Origin: Bacillota bacterium | GTDB taxonomy: Bacteria; Bacillota; DTU030 | DNA: 5,905 nucleotides | Reading direction: 5' to 3' | Assembly (NCBI GenBank): GCA_012841005.1 | Contig: DUVO01000027.1 | Span: 1-5,905, forward strand | Part shown: piece by piece, positions 1 to 5,905 of the stretch | Layout: the number at the start of each line of letters is the position of its first letter | Numbering within the stretch: position 1 is the first letter of the stretch | The notes under the pieces: model-generated | Databases searched by the model: none | What the model saw: the letters and a program-made list of their open reading frames with translations, nothing else | Told to the model about the DNA's origin: nothing | Program-made: the position numbers and the translations under genes

Positions 1-336
1 AAAGAGAGAGGATGGGCGAACTTCTTTCGCGCGGCAAACTGCAAAGGGCAATTTAGGGAGCTCATGCAGTGGATACGCCGGAGGATACGAAGTACTTTCC
101 TTCGGTCTTAAATGTGACCTTTGAAGAGGATGAAAGAGTGGAAGACTTGGAGGCCACTGCACAAGCAACTGAGGCAGCTGGCGTACCGAGGGGACCTTGA
201 GAAAATCTTTGTCACCAGATGGCGAAATTCTCTGAGCCTCTTAATACACATGGCGCCGCCGAATAAATGGTTCGATGGGATTGGTCTGGTCAACCTTGAG
301 ACATACAAGGTTGATATTTTACATCACTATCGTTAA
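1..336 (+). pseudogene. Group II intron-encoded reverse transcriptase/maturase, C-terminal fragment, interrupted
   Basis: Frame 1 from the window edge reads a maturase domain X signature (GWANFFR near residue 5, WIRRRIR near residue 24). It then meets TAA at 109-111 and TGA at 115-117. From 121 the same frame resumes with the family's C-terminal tail: LKRMKEWKTW, LHKQLRQLAYRGDLEKI, VTRWRNS and PNKWFDGIGLVNL, ending LHHYR. Matches on both sides in one frame suggest about 30 extra bases at roughly 91-120 rather than a frameshift. No HNH endonuclease motif follows. The tail ends with three tandem stops in frame (TAA TAG TGA, 334-342). In an intact intron this part binds the ribozyme core to aid splicing and contacts target DNA. 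The family assignment is from recalled motifs and is fairly firm; the N-terminal part lies upstream of the window. Confidence 0.8.
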
Positions 337-357
337 TAGTGACTGAGGTTATGCCAG

Positions 358-435
358 GAGCATACGAGGCCCGTACGTACGGTTATGTGAGAGGAACGAA
401 GTCGGGAAGTTATTTCCGACTTCTACCTACTCGAT
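358..435 (+). ncRNA. Group II intron domains V and VI
   Basis: Domain V begins GAGC at 358 and ends with GTACGTACGGTT (373-384), as in typical domain V, which forms the catalytic core with a GAGC...GGTTC stem. Here it is about 28 nt rather than the usual 34: the bases expected for the apical GNRA loop and part of its stem appear to be missing after GAGG (366-369 region). Domain VI is intact. GAG (389-391) and AGG (392-394) pair with CTC (430-432) and CCT (426-428), leaving A429 bulged as the lariat branch point. A second stem pairs GAAGTCGG (398-405) with CCGACTTC (416-423), extended by about three weaker pairs to a GTTA loop. The 3' splice site would follow T435. Confidence 0.75.
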
Positions 436-608
436 TATTACTTAAGGTCGATGGTGAGGAGTGGGAGTCAGTAGAGGTGGCGTGCCCGTCACCGAGCTGT
501 TTAACCAAGATAGGAAAGTTGGAAAATAAAAACAAGGTCGCAAAAGGGAGGGTTAAACTGGCTAGATGTCGAAACTTATATATAAACCATTTTGGAGGAA
601 ACGGTGCC
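436..608 (+). other. Intron 3' flank and leader of the TPR gene
   Basis: This 173-nt stretch lies between the intron 3' end and the GTG start at 609. The frame of the TPR gene is open through all of it and contains a CPSPSC segment. Other forward frames have early stops (TAG or TAA). It may be the 3' exon of a gene whose first part lies upstream of the intron, or simply a leader. I see no terminator and no convincing promoter; a TATATAAA string at 579-586 sits too close to the ribosome binding site to serve the start at 609 comfortably. Confidence 0.4.
594..598 (+). promoter_or_regulatory. Ribosome binding site deciding GTG start at 609
   Basis: GGAGG lies 10 bases before GTG 609. It places the start just ahead of a hydrophobic anchor and excludes the longer open frame that begins inside the intron at 339. 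Confidence 0.7.
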
Positions 609-1292
609 GTGAAACATTTCAAAAATGGGTTTACGTTAGTGTTGGCAGTGGTGATAACTAGCTCCATCCTTTACCTGGCTATAAGTAACCCGGTCAGGCA
701 GAATCATGCGGCCGGATTAGAACGGAGCTTGGAATTGAATAAGAAGGCTGTCCGGTACATACAGGAAGGAAAGCACGATGAAGCCTACCCATTGCTGCAG
801 GAATCCCTGGCCTTGAACTGTCTCAATCCCGTGACCCATGTTCACCTGGGGTTTGTTTACTTGGAACAGGGTGATTACCAGCAGGCCTACGAGTATTTTG
901 TCCATAGTTTTAACCTGGGGGGCCTTTCCCCTGAGGTAACTTATGAACTGGCTGAACTTCTGCTCCGCAGCGGTCATTACAAGGAGGCGGTCTTTTACCT
1001 CAGGGACGGTATAAAGGAGTTTCCCGAGGAAAAGGAGTTATCTTTGCAGCTGGGAAAAGCCTACTGCCTTGCCGGTGATCATGACCGGTCTCTAAAGGTG
1101 CTATCCGAGCTTGTTGAAAATGAAGAAATGAATGATGCTTATAAATACATGGGTTTGAGCCACTATGCCAGGGGTGAGGAAGAGGAGGCGGAAAAAAATT
1201 ACCACTTGTATTTAGAGAGTATTGGCATACCGGCGGTGGGTTCTATCTCTGAACTGCACTCGCTGGTCTGGGAGGATGAAGACAATGGCTAA
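609..1292 (+). CDS. Membrane-anchored TPR-repeat protein of a polysaccharide cluster
   Basis: This encodes a protein of about 227 residues. A short basic N-terminus (VKHFKNG) is followed by one hydrophobic segment at about residues 8-25 with no clear signal-peptidase site, so it is probably a membrane anchor with the rest outside the cytoplasm. Residues 41-210 form about five tetratricopeptide repeats; the typical spacing is visible in AVRYIQEGKHDEA, LGFVYLEQGDYQQA, LAELLLRSGHYKEA, LGKAYCLAGDHDRS and MGLSHYARGEEEEA. TPR arrays bind other proteins and here may scaffold the polymerase or export machinery; that is inference from context, as no enzyme domain is visible. The start is set by GGAGG at 594-598; the open frame reaches back to 339, but that part covers intron RNA domains. 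Its last eight bases overlap the next gene, which indicates co-translation. Confidence 0.85.
   Translation: MKHFKNGFTLVLAVVITSSILYLAISNPVRQNHAAGLERSLELNKKAVRYIQEGKHDEAYPLLQESLALNCLNPVTHVHLGFVYLEQGDYQQAYEYFVHSFNLGGLSPEVTYELAELLLRSGHYKEAVFYLRDGIKEFPEEKELSLQLGKAYCLAGDHDRSLKVLSELVENEEMNDAYKYMGLSHYARGEEEEAEKNYHLYLESIGIPAVGSISELHSLVWEDEDNG
1270..1275 (+). promoter_or_regulatory. Ribosome binding site inside the end of the TPR gene
   Basis: GGGAGG lies nine bases before ATG 1285 and decides that start over the in-frame ATG at 1276, which abuts the site, and over ATG 1222 further upstream. Confidence 0.7.
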
Positions 1293-2910
1293 GGGAAAAC
1301 AGAAATTCTTCAGCCTCGGTTCGGTAATGGTATTGCTTTACATAATGGTTGTTGCCTTTATTCCCCTGGCGGTACGCTTGCGGAAAATAAACTTCCAGGC
1401 ACCCATAGAGACCTGGCCCTGGTTTCCCTCCGGAGTAGTTTATGACTTCTTTGCCCAGTTTCGCCTGGAGGTTTTGCTCGGACTTACCTCCTGTATTGTC
1501 CTTGTCGCCCTGTTAAAATATTATTATGACCACGATCAAGGCGCTATTAAAAAGAGTTATCTTGATTACCCGACCGGTATCTTTGCGCTATTTCTTGCCG
1601 TTTCAGCTCTGGCCAGTCCTTTTATTGATATGGCCTTTTGGGGCTTTTACGAAAGGGGCGAGGGGGCAGCTGCCTATTTTTGCTACCTCCTCCTTTTCAT
1701 GGTTGCCGCCAATTTCATCCATGACGACAGGGATAAGAAAGTAATTTTCTTTGCCATGCTGGCCGCCGGGGTCCTGCAGGCTTTGGTTGCTGCCGGGCAG
1801 TATTTGGGGTATGATTTCTTGCAGACTGGTTTTGCCAAACGGATCCTCTTTCCGGCGGAGTATCTGCCTTTATTGGAAGAGGGTGCCGAACTGCGGGCTC
1901 GGACTATAGCCAAGGCCTATGGGTTCACCTATAACCCCAACTACCTGGGTGGGTATATGGCTATGTTATTCCCCATGGCCCTGGTATTATTCCTCTATTC
2001 CCGTTCTCTAATGCAGGCTGCTGCCGCTTTTGCGGTTGTCGCTATACTGGGTGTTGGTGTGGTTGCAGCTTCCAGCACCGGGTCCTTTCTGGCCCTGGGG
2101 TTGGCATTCCTATTCTTTTTCATCCTCACAGTGAAGGATTTACGCCTCTATTACAAAAAACTGGTTGCTTTACTGTTGATAGCTGTGTGCCTGGGCATTG
2201 GTGCAAATTCGGCAGTTACTGAGATAGTACAGCGACAGGTTAACAAGATTGTCTCCAATTATGCTCAATTGGTCGGTGCGGGGGAAAATGAAGCTGCTGC
2301 CTACGATCTTACGGAACAGTTTCCCGAGGTTAGAGAGAAGGAGTCGCTTTCTATTGAAATAAAGCGTTATCCCCTTGACTCTTTCGCCAGCGGCAGGGGT
2401 TATATCTGGCGGAAATCTGTGGAGACAGTGTTCCGGAACAACCTGTTCCTTGGGTCTGGGCTGGATACCCTTCTGTACAACTTTCCCCTCTGGGCAGCCG
2501 ACCGGGATGTAAGCCGTTTTCACGTTGGCTGGTTAGTGGACAAGCCCCATAATACATATCTCCAGGTTGGTCTGGGTGTGGGTCTGCTGGGACTTCTCGT
2601 CTATCTGTATATGCTCGGTCTGCACTTTATAAATTATGTCCGGGTTTACCGGAGAAGAGGTGTAAAAAACAATATCGATGCCATAATGCTGGCGGTATTT
2701 ACCGGCTGGCTGGCGTACCTGTTCCAGGGCTTGAGCAATGACAGCGTTCTCTCCAATGCACCTGTATTCTGGGTTGTCTTTGGATTGAGTGTCAATTATG
2801 TGCAGAACCTCAGTCGTCAGAATGGGTCTTTTTTGGATTTGGGCTCGAATGATAATCTAAAAATCGGTAAGAAGAGAAAGGAAAAAAATATAACGAAGAA
2901 GAAAAAATGA
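1285..2910 (+). CDS. O-antigen ligase/polymerase family membrane protein (Wzy_C, WaaL-like)
   Basis: This polytopic protein of about 541 residues has roughly 12 hydrophobic segments. A large extracytoplasmic loop lies between segments 9 and 10, the Wzy/WaaL layout. Family motifs include YNPNYLGGYMAMLFP before segment 6, the loop residues RGYIW (R371, W375) with a following GSG (390-392), and KPHNTYLQVG with His422, then GLLGLL. In WaaL-type enzymes the loop arginine and histidine take part in transferring undecaprenyl-linked glycan. This protein therefore probably polymerises repeat units or ligates glycan to an acceptor outside the membrane; sequence alone does not separate the two. The C-terminus is a lysine-rich cytoplasmic tail ending NITKKKK. 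It overlaps the TPR gene by eight bases. The family frame continues upstream to 1222, but the Shine-Dalgarno site supports ATG 1285. Confidence 0.88.
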   Translation: MAKGKQKFFSLGSVMVLLYIMVVAFIPLAVRLRKINFQAPIETWPWFPSGVVYDFFAQFRLEVLLGLTSCIVLVALLKYYYDHDQGAIKKSYLDYPTGIFALFLAVSALASPFIDMAFWGFYERGEGAAAYFCYLLLFMVAANFIHDDRDKKVIFFAMLAAGVLQALVAAGQYLGYDFLQTGFAKRILFPAEYLPLLEEGAELRARTIAKAYGFTYNPNYLGGYMAMLFPMALVLFLYSRSLMQAAAAFAVVAILGVGVVAASSTGSFLALGLAFLFFFILTVKDLRLYYKKLVALLLIAVCLGIGANSAVTEIVQRQVNKIVSNYAQLVGAGENEAAAYDLTEQFPEVREKESLSIEIKRYPLDSFASGRGYIWRKSVETVFRNNLFLGSGLDTLLYNFPLWAADRDVSRFHVGWLVDKPHNTYLQVGLGVGLLGLLVYLYMLGLHFINYVRVYRRRGVKNNIDAIMLAVFTGWLAYLFQGLSNDSVLSNAPVFWVVFGLSVNYVQNLSRQNGSFLDLGSNDNLKIGKKRKEKNITKKKK

Positions 2911-3068
2911 GGGCTGTAATATCGTTTTCATGCAAAAAAGGAAGGATTAAGACATTTTATGTTGAAATCTTGCTACCATAGGCGATGCATATCGGATATA
3001 CTCCACGAAGCAAAGCCTGTATTATTTTTGTTATTTAAATCATATACGGAGCAGGGGAGGTTAATAAC
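2911..3068 (+). other. AT-rich intergenic gap before the chain-length gene
   Basis: These 158 bases are the only sizeable gap in the operon. They hold a short perfect inverted repeat (ATATC-G-GATAT, 2989-2999) and a T-rich stretch near 3020-3040. No hairpin followed by a T-run is visible, so I do not call a terminator. A secondary promoter is possible, but no well-spaced -35/-10 pair stands out. An ATG at 2907 overlaps the preceding stop as ATGA and opens a 24-codon frame to 2981; it lacks a good ribosome binding site. Confidence 0.35.
3054..3060 (+). promoter_or_regulatory. Strong ribosome binding site for a TTG start
   Basis: GGGGAGG lies eight bases before TTG 3069. No in-frame ATG or GTG fits the conserved N-terminus as well, so the strong site probably compensates for the weak start codon. 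Confidence 0.75.
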
Positions 3069-3929
3069 TTGGCGGACGATATCAGCCTGCGGGAGTTAAT
3101 CGAGATTCTATTACATAGAAGATCGATTATTATCATTATTACCCTGGGAGCCCTTCTGGCCAGCTTCATTTTGAGCTATTTCATTATTCCCCCTGTATAC
3201 CAGGCCAGTGCAGTCTTAAAGAATACCGATTACCAGACCGGGGTAGCCTTAAAGCTTGCCGATTACCAGGCAAATGGCGGGGAAAACACTGCCGTATTAC
3301 GCACGGCACCGGAAGACTATGTCCCTTTGGTCCAGGAAGAAGAGTTTTTGGAAAGGGTAGCTGCCAGTAAAGATTTACCAGGCGGTTATGGCCCAATGAA
3401 AATCTCCCAAATGATAGGTGTTGCAGCTGATAATGATAAGGGGTTGCTGGTAATAACTGTAACCGGCAAGGACGCGGCTGAAGTAGCACTGTTGGCCAAT
3501 ACCGCTGCCGCAGAATTCGTCGACTTTAGCTGGCAGGCCGAAAAAGGCCGCTTGCAGAAAATAATGGAGTATTGGCAGGAACAGCTGGCAGCCACTGATC
3601 AGCAGTTGGAAGAGGTGCTTGCCGAACTTGAAGACCGGCAGGCAAGGGGCCTGTGGTCTGGGCATCTGGAACAAGAGGCAGTGGCCTTCGGGACCGCCAG
3701 GGCTGAATTAAAGATATCATTACATAACCTTTCCAATGAAATCGCCACTCTTGTCCACACCAGACCATTTGCAGTGAGCAGTTTGGCTTCTCCCCCCACT
3801 GCGCCAGTTAGCCCCCGCCGCTCCCTCAACCTGGCCCTGGCCGGCATGTTGGGTCTAATGGTAGGGATCTTTACAGCTTTTTTTGTTGATTATTGGCAGA
3901 AATCTGCTCCGGCGGGGAATGGAGAGTGA
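3069..3929 (+). CDS. Wzz/CpsC-type polysaccharide chain-length determinant
   Basis: This 286-residue protein has the layout of the Wzz (polysaccharide co-polymerase) family. A short cytoplasmic N-terminus (ISLRELIEILLHRR) is followed by transmembrane segment 1 at about 19-40, ending in PPVYQA. An extracytoplasmic domain follows, with a charged, probably coiled-coil stretch at about 155-200. A proline-rich PPTAPVSPRR (about 242-251) precedes transmembrane segment 2 at about 253-272, and the tail is short. Such proteins oligomerise around the Wzy polymerase and set glycan chain length; the adjacent Wzy-like gene fits this. Unlike Wzc, no Walker A/B kinase domain is fused, and no separate CpsD/CapB tyrosine kinase gene is visible here. 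The start is TTG 3069 with a strong Shine-Dalgarno. A DYQ-containing element (GATTACCAG) occurs twice near residues 55-70. Confidence 0.88.
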   Translation: MADDISLRELIEILLHRRSIIIIITLGALLASFILSYFIIPPVYQASAVLKNTDYQTGVALKLADYQANGGENTAVLRTAPEDYVPLVQEEEFLERVAASKDLPGGYGPMKISQMIGVAADNDKGLLVITVTGKDAAEVALLANTAAAEFVDFSWQAEKGRLQKIMEYWQEQLAATDQQLEEVLAELEDRQARGLWSGHLEQEAVAFGTARAELKISLHNLSNEIATLVHTRPFAVSSLASPPTAPVSPRRSLNLALAGMLGLMVGIFTAFFVDYWQKSAPAGNGE

Positions 3930-3933
3930 AAAG

Positions 3934-4029
3934 ATGCGGGAACCATCCCGTACCGAGGGGCATTTCTCGAATATTTTGGCCTTACAGGCGGATTTCCTGT
4001 GGTATAAAGCAGGTGAGCAGCAGTGGTGA
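3934..4029 (+). CDS. Possible 31-residue small protein between the Wzz-like and dehydratase genes
   Basis: ATG 3934 begins four bases after the stop of the chain-length gene and seven bases after a GGAGAG site (3921-3926). The frame runs 31 codons (start MREPSRTEGHF, end YKAGEQQW). It stops at 4027-4029, overlapping the start of the dehydratase by seven bases (GTG 4023) or four (GTG 4026). That arrangement is what translational coupling looks like, and it fills almost the whole 93-nt gap. I do not recognise the peptide. It has no membrane segment. It could equally be a leader that keeps ribosomes moving to the next gene, or chance. A 7-bp hairpin covers part of its start codon. Confidence 0.35.
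   Translation: MREPSRTEGHFSNILALQADFLWYKAGEQQW
3935..3952 (+). promoter_or_regulatory. Hairpin over the start of the small ORF
   Basis: TGCGGGA (3935-3941) pairs with TCCCGTA (3946-3952) around an ACCA loop, with one G-U pair. It contains two bases of the ATG at 3934. No T-run follows, so it is not a standard terminator; it may affect translation initiation or mRNA processing between the two genes. Confidence 0.3.
4011..4016 (+). promoter_or_regulatory. Ribosome binding site for the dehydratase (GTG GTG start)
   Basis: AGGTGA is six bases before GTG 4023 and nine before the adjacent GTG 4026. Because it matches the 3' part of the AGGAGGTGA consensus, the shorter spacing to 4023 is slightly favoured; the two choices differ by one residue. 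Confidence 0.5.
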
Positions 4030-5456
4030 CATTATCGAAAAGACTGGCACTGGTAGCGGTGGATGCAGTTGCCATTAACCTTGCCCTGTTCTTGGCCTTG
4101 TTGCTCCGTTTTGACGGCCGTATACCCACCCAGTATCTTGCGACCTATGGCAGCTTTGTCTGGCCCACGACGGCTGTCGCCGTACTGGTTTTTTACCTCT
4201 GCGGCTTTTACCGCCGTTTGTGGCGCTATGCCAGCCTAACCGATTTGGCGACTATTGTTTTGGGCACAGGCAGTGTTGCTGCGTTGCAGCTGGTCGGCTT
4301 CTATTTTCTCGAAGCGTACCGGTTTCCCCGGAGCGTAATCATATTAACTTGGCTGTTGGCAATGGTTATTATCGGGGGCAGCAGGTTATGGAACCGCCTC
4401 CACTGGTTTTTTAAAAACCGGCAAATAAACGGCGGCAAAAGCCTAGAGGAGTGGGAGCAGGTTCTCATTATTGGTGCCGGGGATGCCGGTGAAATGGTTT
4501 TGCGGGAATTGCAAAAACGCCCCGATTTGGGCTTGAAAGTGGTGGGCTTTATTGACGACGACCCGGAAAAGCTAGGCCGGTCAATACACGGTGTTCCTAT
4601 TCTCGGGCATGTAGCAGCTATACCTGTTCTTGTCCAAAAACACCAAATCCAGCAGATCATTATTGCTATTCCCTCTGCCTCCCGGAAACAAAAAAAAGAG
4701 ATAATTGAAGTTTGTCGGCAGACCAAGGCGAAACTGAGGATCCTACCGGGGGTTTATGAGCTGATTGACGGCAAGGTTACCATCAACCATATCAAAGAGG
4801 TGGAAATCGAAGATCTCTTAGGGCGAGACCCGGCAGAAGTTAACATTGAAGAGATAGCAGGTTATCTGAGGGGAGAAGTAGTATTGGTAACAGGGGCGGG
4901 CGGGTCAATTGGCTCTGAACTCTGCCGCCAGATCGCCCGGTTTAACCCGCAGAAGCTACTCTTATTGGGGCATGGGGAAAACAGCATTTTTGAGATACAT
5001 AACGAGCTTGGCTGTCTTTTTCCCCAGTTAAATATACTTCCTGTAATAGCAGATATACAGGATAAGAGAAGGATCGATGAGATTTTTGAAAAATACAAAC
5101 CAGCCGTTGTATTCCATGCGGCCGCCCATAAACATGTTCCTTTGATGGAAATAAATCCTACGGAAGCAGTTAAGAACAATGTTCTTGGCACCCTCAATGT
5201 GGCCGAGGCGGCAGATAGATATCGTGCAAAACGTTTTGCGCTTATTTCTACAGATAAGGCTGTTAACCCCAAGAGCGTCATGGGTGCCACCAAAAGGGCG
5301 GCGGAGATTATTGTCCAGATCATTGGCAGGCAGAGTTCCACCCGTTTCTGCGCCGTCCGCTTTGGCAATGTTTTGGGCAGCCGGGGCAGTGTTGTCCCCC
5401 TTTTAAGAAGCAGATTGCCCGGGGCGGCCCGGTCACTGTTACCCATCCCGAGATGA
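4023..5456 (+). CDS. CapD/WbpM/PglF-type membrane nucleotide-sugar 4,6-dehydratase, N-terminal part before a frameshift
   Basis: The product of about 477 residues starts with four membrane segments (about 8-28, 45-65, 72-95 and 105-122), with the family motif [10 protein letters not shown] after segment 2. A CoA-binding-like Rossmann domain follows (GAGDAG at 151). Then comes the SDR-type dehydratase domain with an NAD(P)-binding GAGGSIG at 291-297, [12 protein letters not shown] from His365, STDKAVNP from Ser409 and VMGATK with Met420 and Lys424. This S-M-K triad, with Met replacing the usual SDR tyrosine, is known for the WbpM/PglF family, which converts UDP-GlcNAc to UDP-4-keto-6-deoxy sugar for QuiNAc, FucNAc or bacillosamine synthesis. 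Conserved sequence stops near residue 460 after SRGSVVPL; the remaining residues (about 17, ending LLPIPR) are out of frame. The rest of the family sequence continues in the next frame from 5405, so this is a broken or mis-sequenced gene. Confidence 0.85.
   Translation: MVTLSKRLALVAVDAVAINLALFLALLLRFDGRIPTQYLATYGSFVWPTTAVAVLVFYLCGFYRRLWRYASLTDLATIVLGTGSVAALQLVGFYFLEAYRFPRSVIILTWLLAMVIIGGSRLWNRLHWFFKNRQINGGKSLEEWEQVLIIGAGDAGEMVLRELQKRPDLGLKVVGFIDDDPEKLGRSIHGVPILGHVAAIPVLVQKHQIQQIIIAIPSASRKQKKEIIEVCRQTKAKLRILPGVYELIDGKVTINHIKEVEIEDLLGRDPAEVNIEEIAGYLRGEVVLVTGAGGSIGSELCRQIARFNPQKLLLLGHGENSIFEIHNELGCLFPQLNILPVIADIQDKRRIDEIFEKYKPAVVFHAAAHKHVPLMEINPTEAVKNNVLGTLNVAEAADRYRAKRFALISTDKAVNPKSVMGATKRAAEIIVQIIGRQSSTRFCAVRFGNVLGSRGSVVPLLRSRLPGAARSLLPIPR
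5396..5404 (+). other. One-base deletion (frameshift) at a C5T4 run in the dehydratase gene
   Basis: The family sequence SRGSVVPL is in the frame of 4023, and [21 protein letters not shown] is in the frame of 5405. One additional T (or C) in CCCCCTTTT would give [13 protein letters not shown] and join the two parts into one protein of about 625 residues, the usual size for this family. The site is a short homopolymer pair, a typical place for sequencing or replication slippage. Confidence 0.85.
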
Positions 5457-5899
5457 CCAGGTACTTTATGACGATTTCCGAGGCGGTGCAGTTGATAATC
5501 CAGGCTGGGGCTATGGCGGAAAAGGGCGAAATCTTTATTCTCGACATGGGCGAACCGGTGAAGATAGTAGATTTAGCAAGGGATATGATCAGGCTGTCCG
5601 GCTTTGAACCAGGTGAAGATATCAAGATTGAGTTTACTGGGATCAGACCGGGGGAAAAGCTGGAGGAAAGGCTTGTTACAGAGGAAGAAGGTATGATAAG
5701 GACAAGGCATGAGCAAATATTTGTTCTACCAAATGTAGGGTTGAACAGAAAAGATATCGATATGTTGGAAGAGTTTTTGGCTCTCATACCCCGCTGCCTG
5801 CTAGCGGACGGCCTGTTGGAGGTTATAAAGGGTGATGTAGGTGAGACATACCCAGCTACCAAACTTGGTGCTAAAGTGGGCCGACGGTGGGTTTTATAA
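5453..5899 (+). CDS. C-terminal part of the same dehydratase, after the frameshift
   Basis: This frame carries the remaining family motifs: [48 protein letters not shown] and HEQIF. These form the C-terminal part of the SDR dehydratase domain, including the substrate-binding side and the PGEKLEE region. Homology begins at about 5405, ahead of the first ATG in this frame (5453), so 5453 is only a nominal start, with no ribosome binding site that fits an independent gene. Joined with the upstream part it completes a protein of about 625 residues. Translated alone it could not bind the dinucleotide and is unlikely to be active. It ends at TAA 5897-5899. Confidence 0.85.
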   Translation: MTRYFMTISEAVQLIIQAGAMAEKGEIFILDMGEPVKIVDLARDMIRLSGFEPGEDIKIEFTGIRPGEKLEERLVTEEEGMIRTRHEQIFVLPNVGLNRKDIDMLEEFLALIPRCLLADGLLEVIKGDVGETYPATKLGAKVGRRWVL

Positions 5900-5905
5900 T
5901 GACAG
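5899..5905 (+). CDS. Possible start of the next operon gene (partial)
   Basis: ATG 5899-5901 overlaps the TAA of the dehydratase by one base, and a GGTGGG (5886-5891) lies seven bases upstream. The tight packing fits the operon, but only two codons are visible, so nothing can be said about the product. Confidence 0.3.

Larger units (their letters stand above)
1..435 (+). mobile_element. Group II intron, 3' portion (probably degenerate)
   Basis: This is the downstream end of a bacterial group II intron (self-splicing ribozyme and retroelement). It contains, in the expected order, the C-terminal part of the intron-encoded reverse transcriptase/maturase (1-336), a domain V-like segment (358-385) and a well-formed domain VI (389-435). 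The 3' boundary is placed at 435 because the sequence ends CTCGAT, giving the usual AY terminus six bases after a bulged A at 429. The 5' part (domains I-III, the RT domain and the 5' exon) is outside the window. In-frame stops in the protein and a shortened domain V suggest that this copy is not autonomous. The boundary is inferred from secondary structure, not from an intron-free allele. Confidence 0.85.

Noticed and set aside
69..200. Alternative open frame reading through the maturase break (KYFPSVLNVTFEEDERVEDLE region)
   Set aside because: It is out of frame with the maturase motifs on both sides and ends at TGA 198-200; most of it is a shadow of coding sequence.
577..586. TATATAAA as a -10 box for the TPR gene
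   Set aside because: No -35 better than three of six matches at 16-18 bases upstream, and the transcript would begin at the ribosome binding site itself.
2907..2981. 24-codon ORF overlapping the O-antigen ligase stop as ATGA
   Set aside because: The upstream sequence is A-rich with no real Shine-Dalgarno, and the peptide shows no recognisable features.
3953..3975. Second hairpin CGAG/CTCG after the Wzz-like gene as a terminator
   Set aside because: Only four pairs with an eight-base loop and no T-run beyond four; genes continue closely downstream.
5396..5405. Programmed -1 ribosomal frameshift joining the two dehydratase parts
   Set aside because: The zero-frame codons CCC CTT TTA do not form an X XXY YYZ slippery heptamer, and C5T4 is short for polymerase slippage, so an indel or sequencing error is simpler.
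4862..5862. Long open frames on the minus strand opposite the dehydratase
   Set aside because: They are antisense shadows of a gene with clear conserved motifs on the + strand and lack recognisable domains.

Overview
The window looks like a chromosomal segment of a Gram-positive, Clostridia-like Firmicute (perhaps of the Peptococcaceae/Desulfotomaculum kind). The clues are mid-range GC, strong GGAGG-type Shine-Dalgarno sites, frequent GTG/TTG starts, and a polysaccharide cluster of a style common in those genomes. The taxonomic guess is inference from style; no sequence search was possible. All recognisable genes lie on the + strand.

Positions 1-435 are the 3' end of a group II intron. They hold the maturase (domain X) and DNA-binding tail of the intron-encoded reverse transcriptase, then domain V and domain VI. 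The protein is broken by two in-frame stops inside what looks like a 30-nt insertion, and domain V appears to lack its hairpin tip. Domain VI is intact, with a bulged branch-point A and an AY 3' end. The element is probably a decayed or trans-dependent copy. Its 5' end and 5' exon lie outside the window.

Positions 436-608 are the 3' flank of the intron and the leader of the next gene. From 609 on there is a compact exopolysaccharide/O-antigen-type operon. It starts with a membrane-anchored TPR protein (609-1292), overlapped by a 12-TM O-antigen ligase/polymerase (1285-2910). A 158-nt AT-rich gap follows, then a Wzz/CpsC-type chain-length protein (3069-3929) that starts at TTG. Next come a possible 31-residue small ORF (3934-4029) and a membrane-anchored CapD/WbpM/PglF-type nucleotide-sugar 4,6-dehydratase (from 4023). 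The dehydratase is split into two frames by a one-base deletion near 5396-5404 and its second part ends at 5899. A next gene may begin at ATG 5899.

Functionally, the dehydratase would make a UDP-4-keto-6-deoxy-HexNAc precursor. The Wzy/WaaL-like protein would polymerise or ligate lipid-linked repeat units outside the membrane, the Wzz-like protein would set chain length, and the TPR protein may scaffold the machinery. I found no convincing evidence of a wholly new system. The items most worth a second look are the damaged intron, the small coupled ORF, and the frameshift in the dehydratase.
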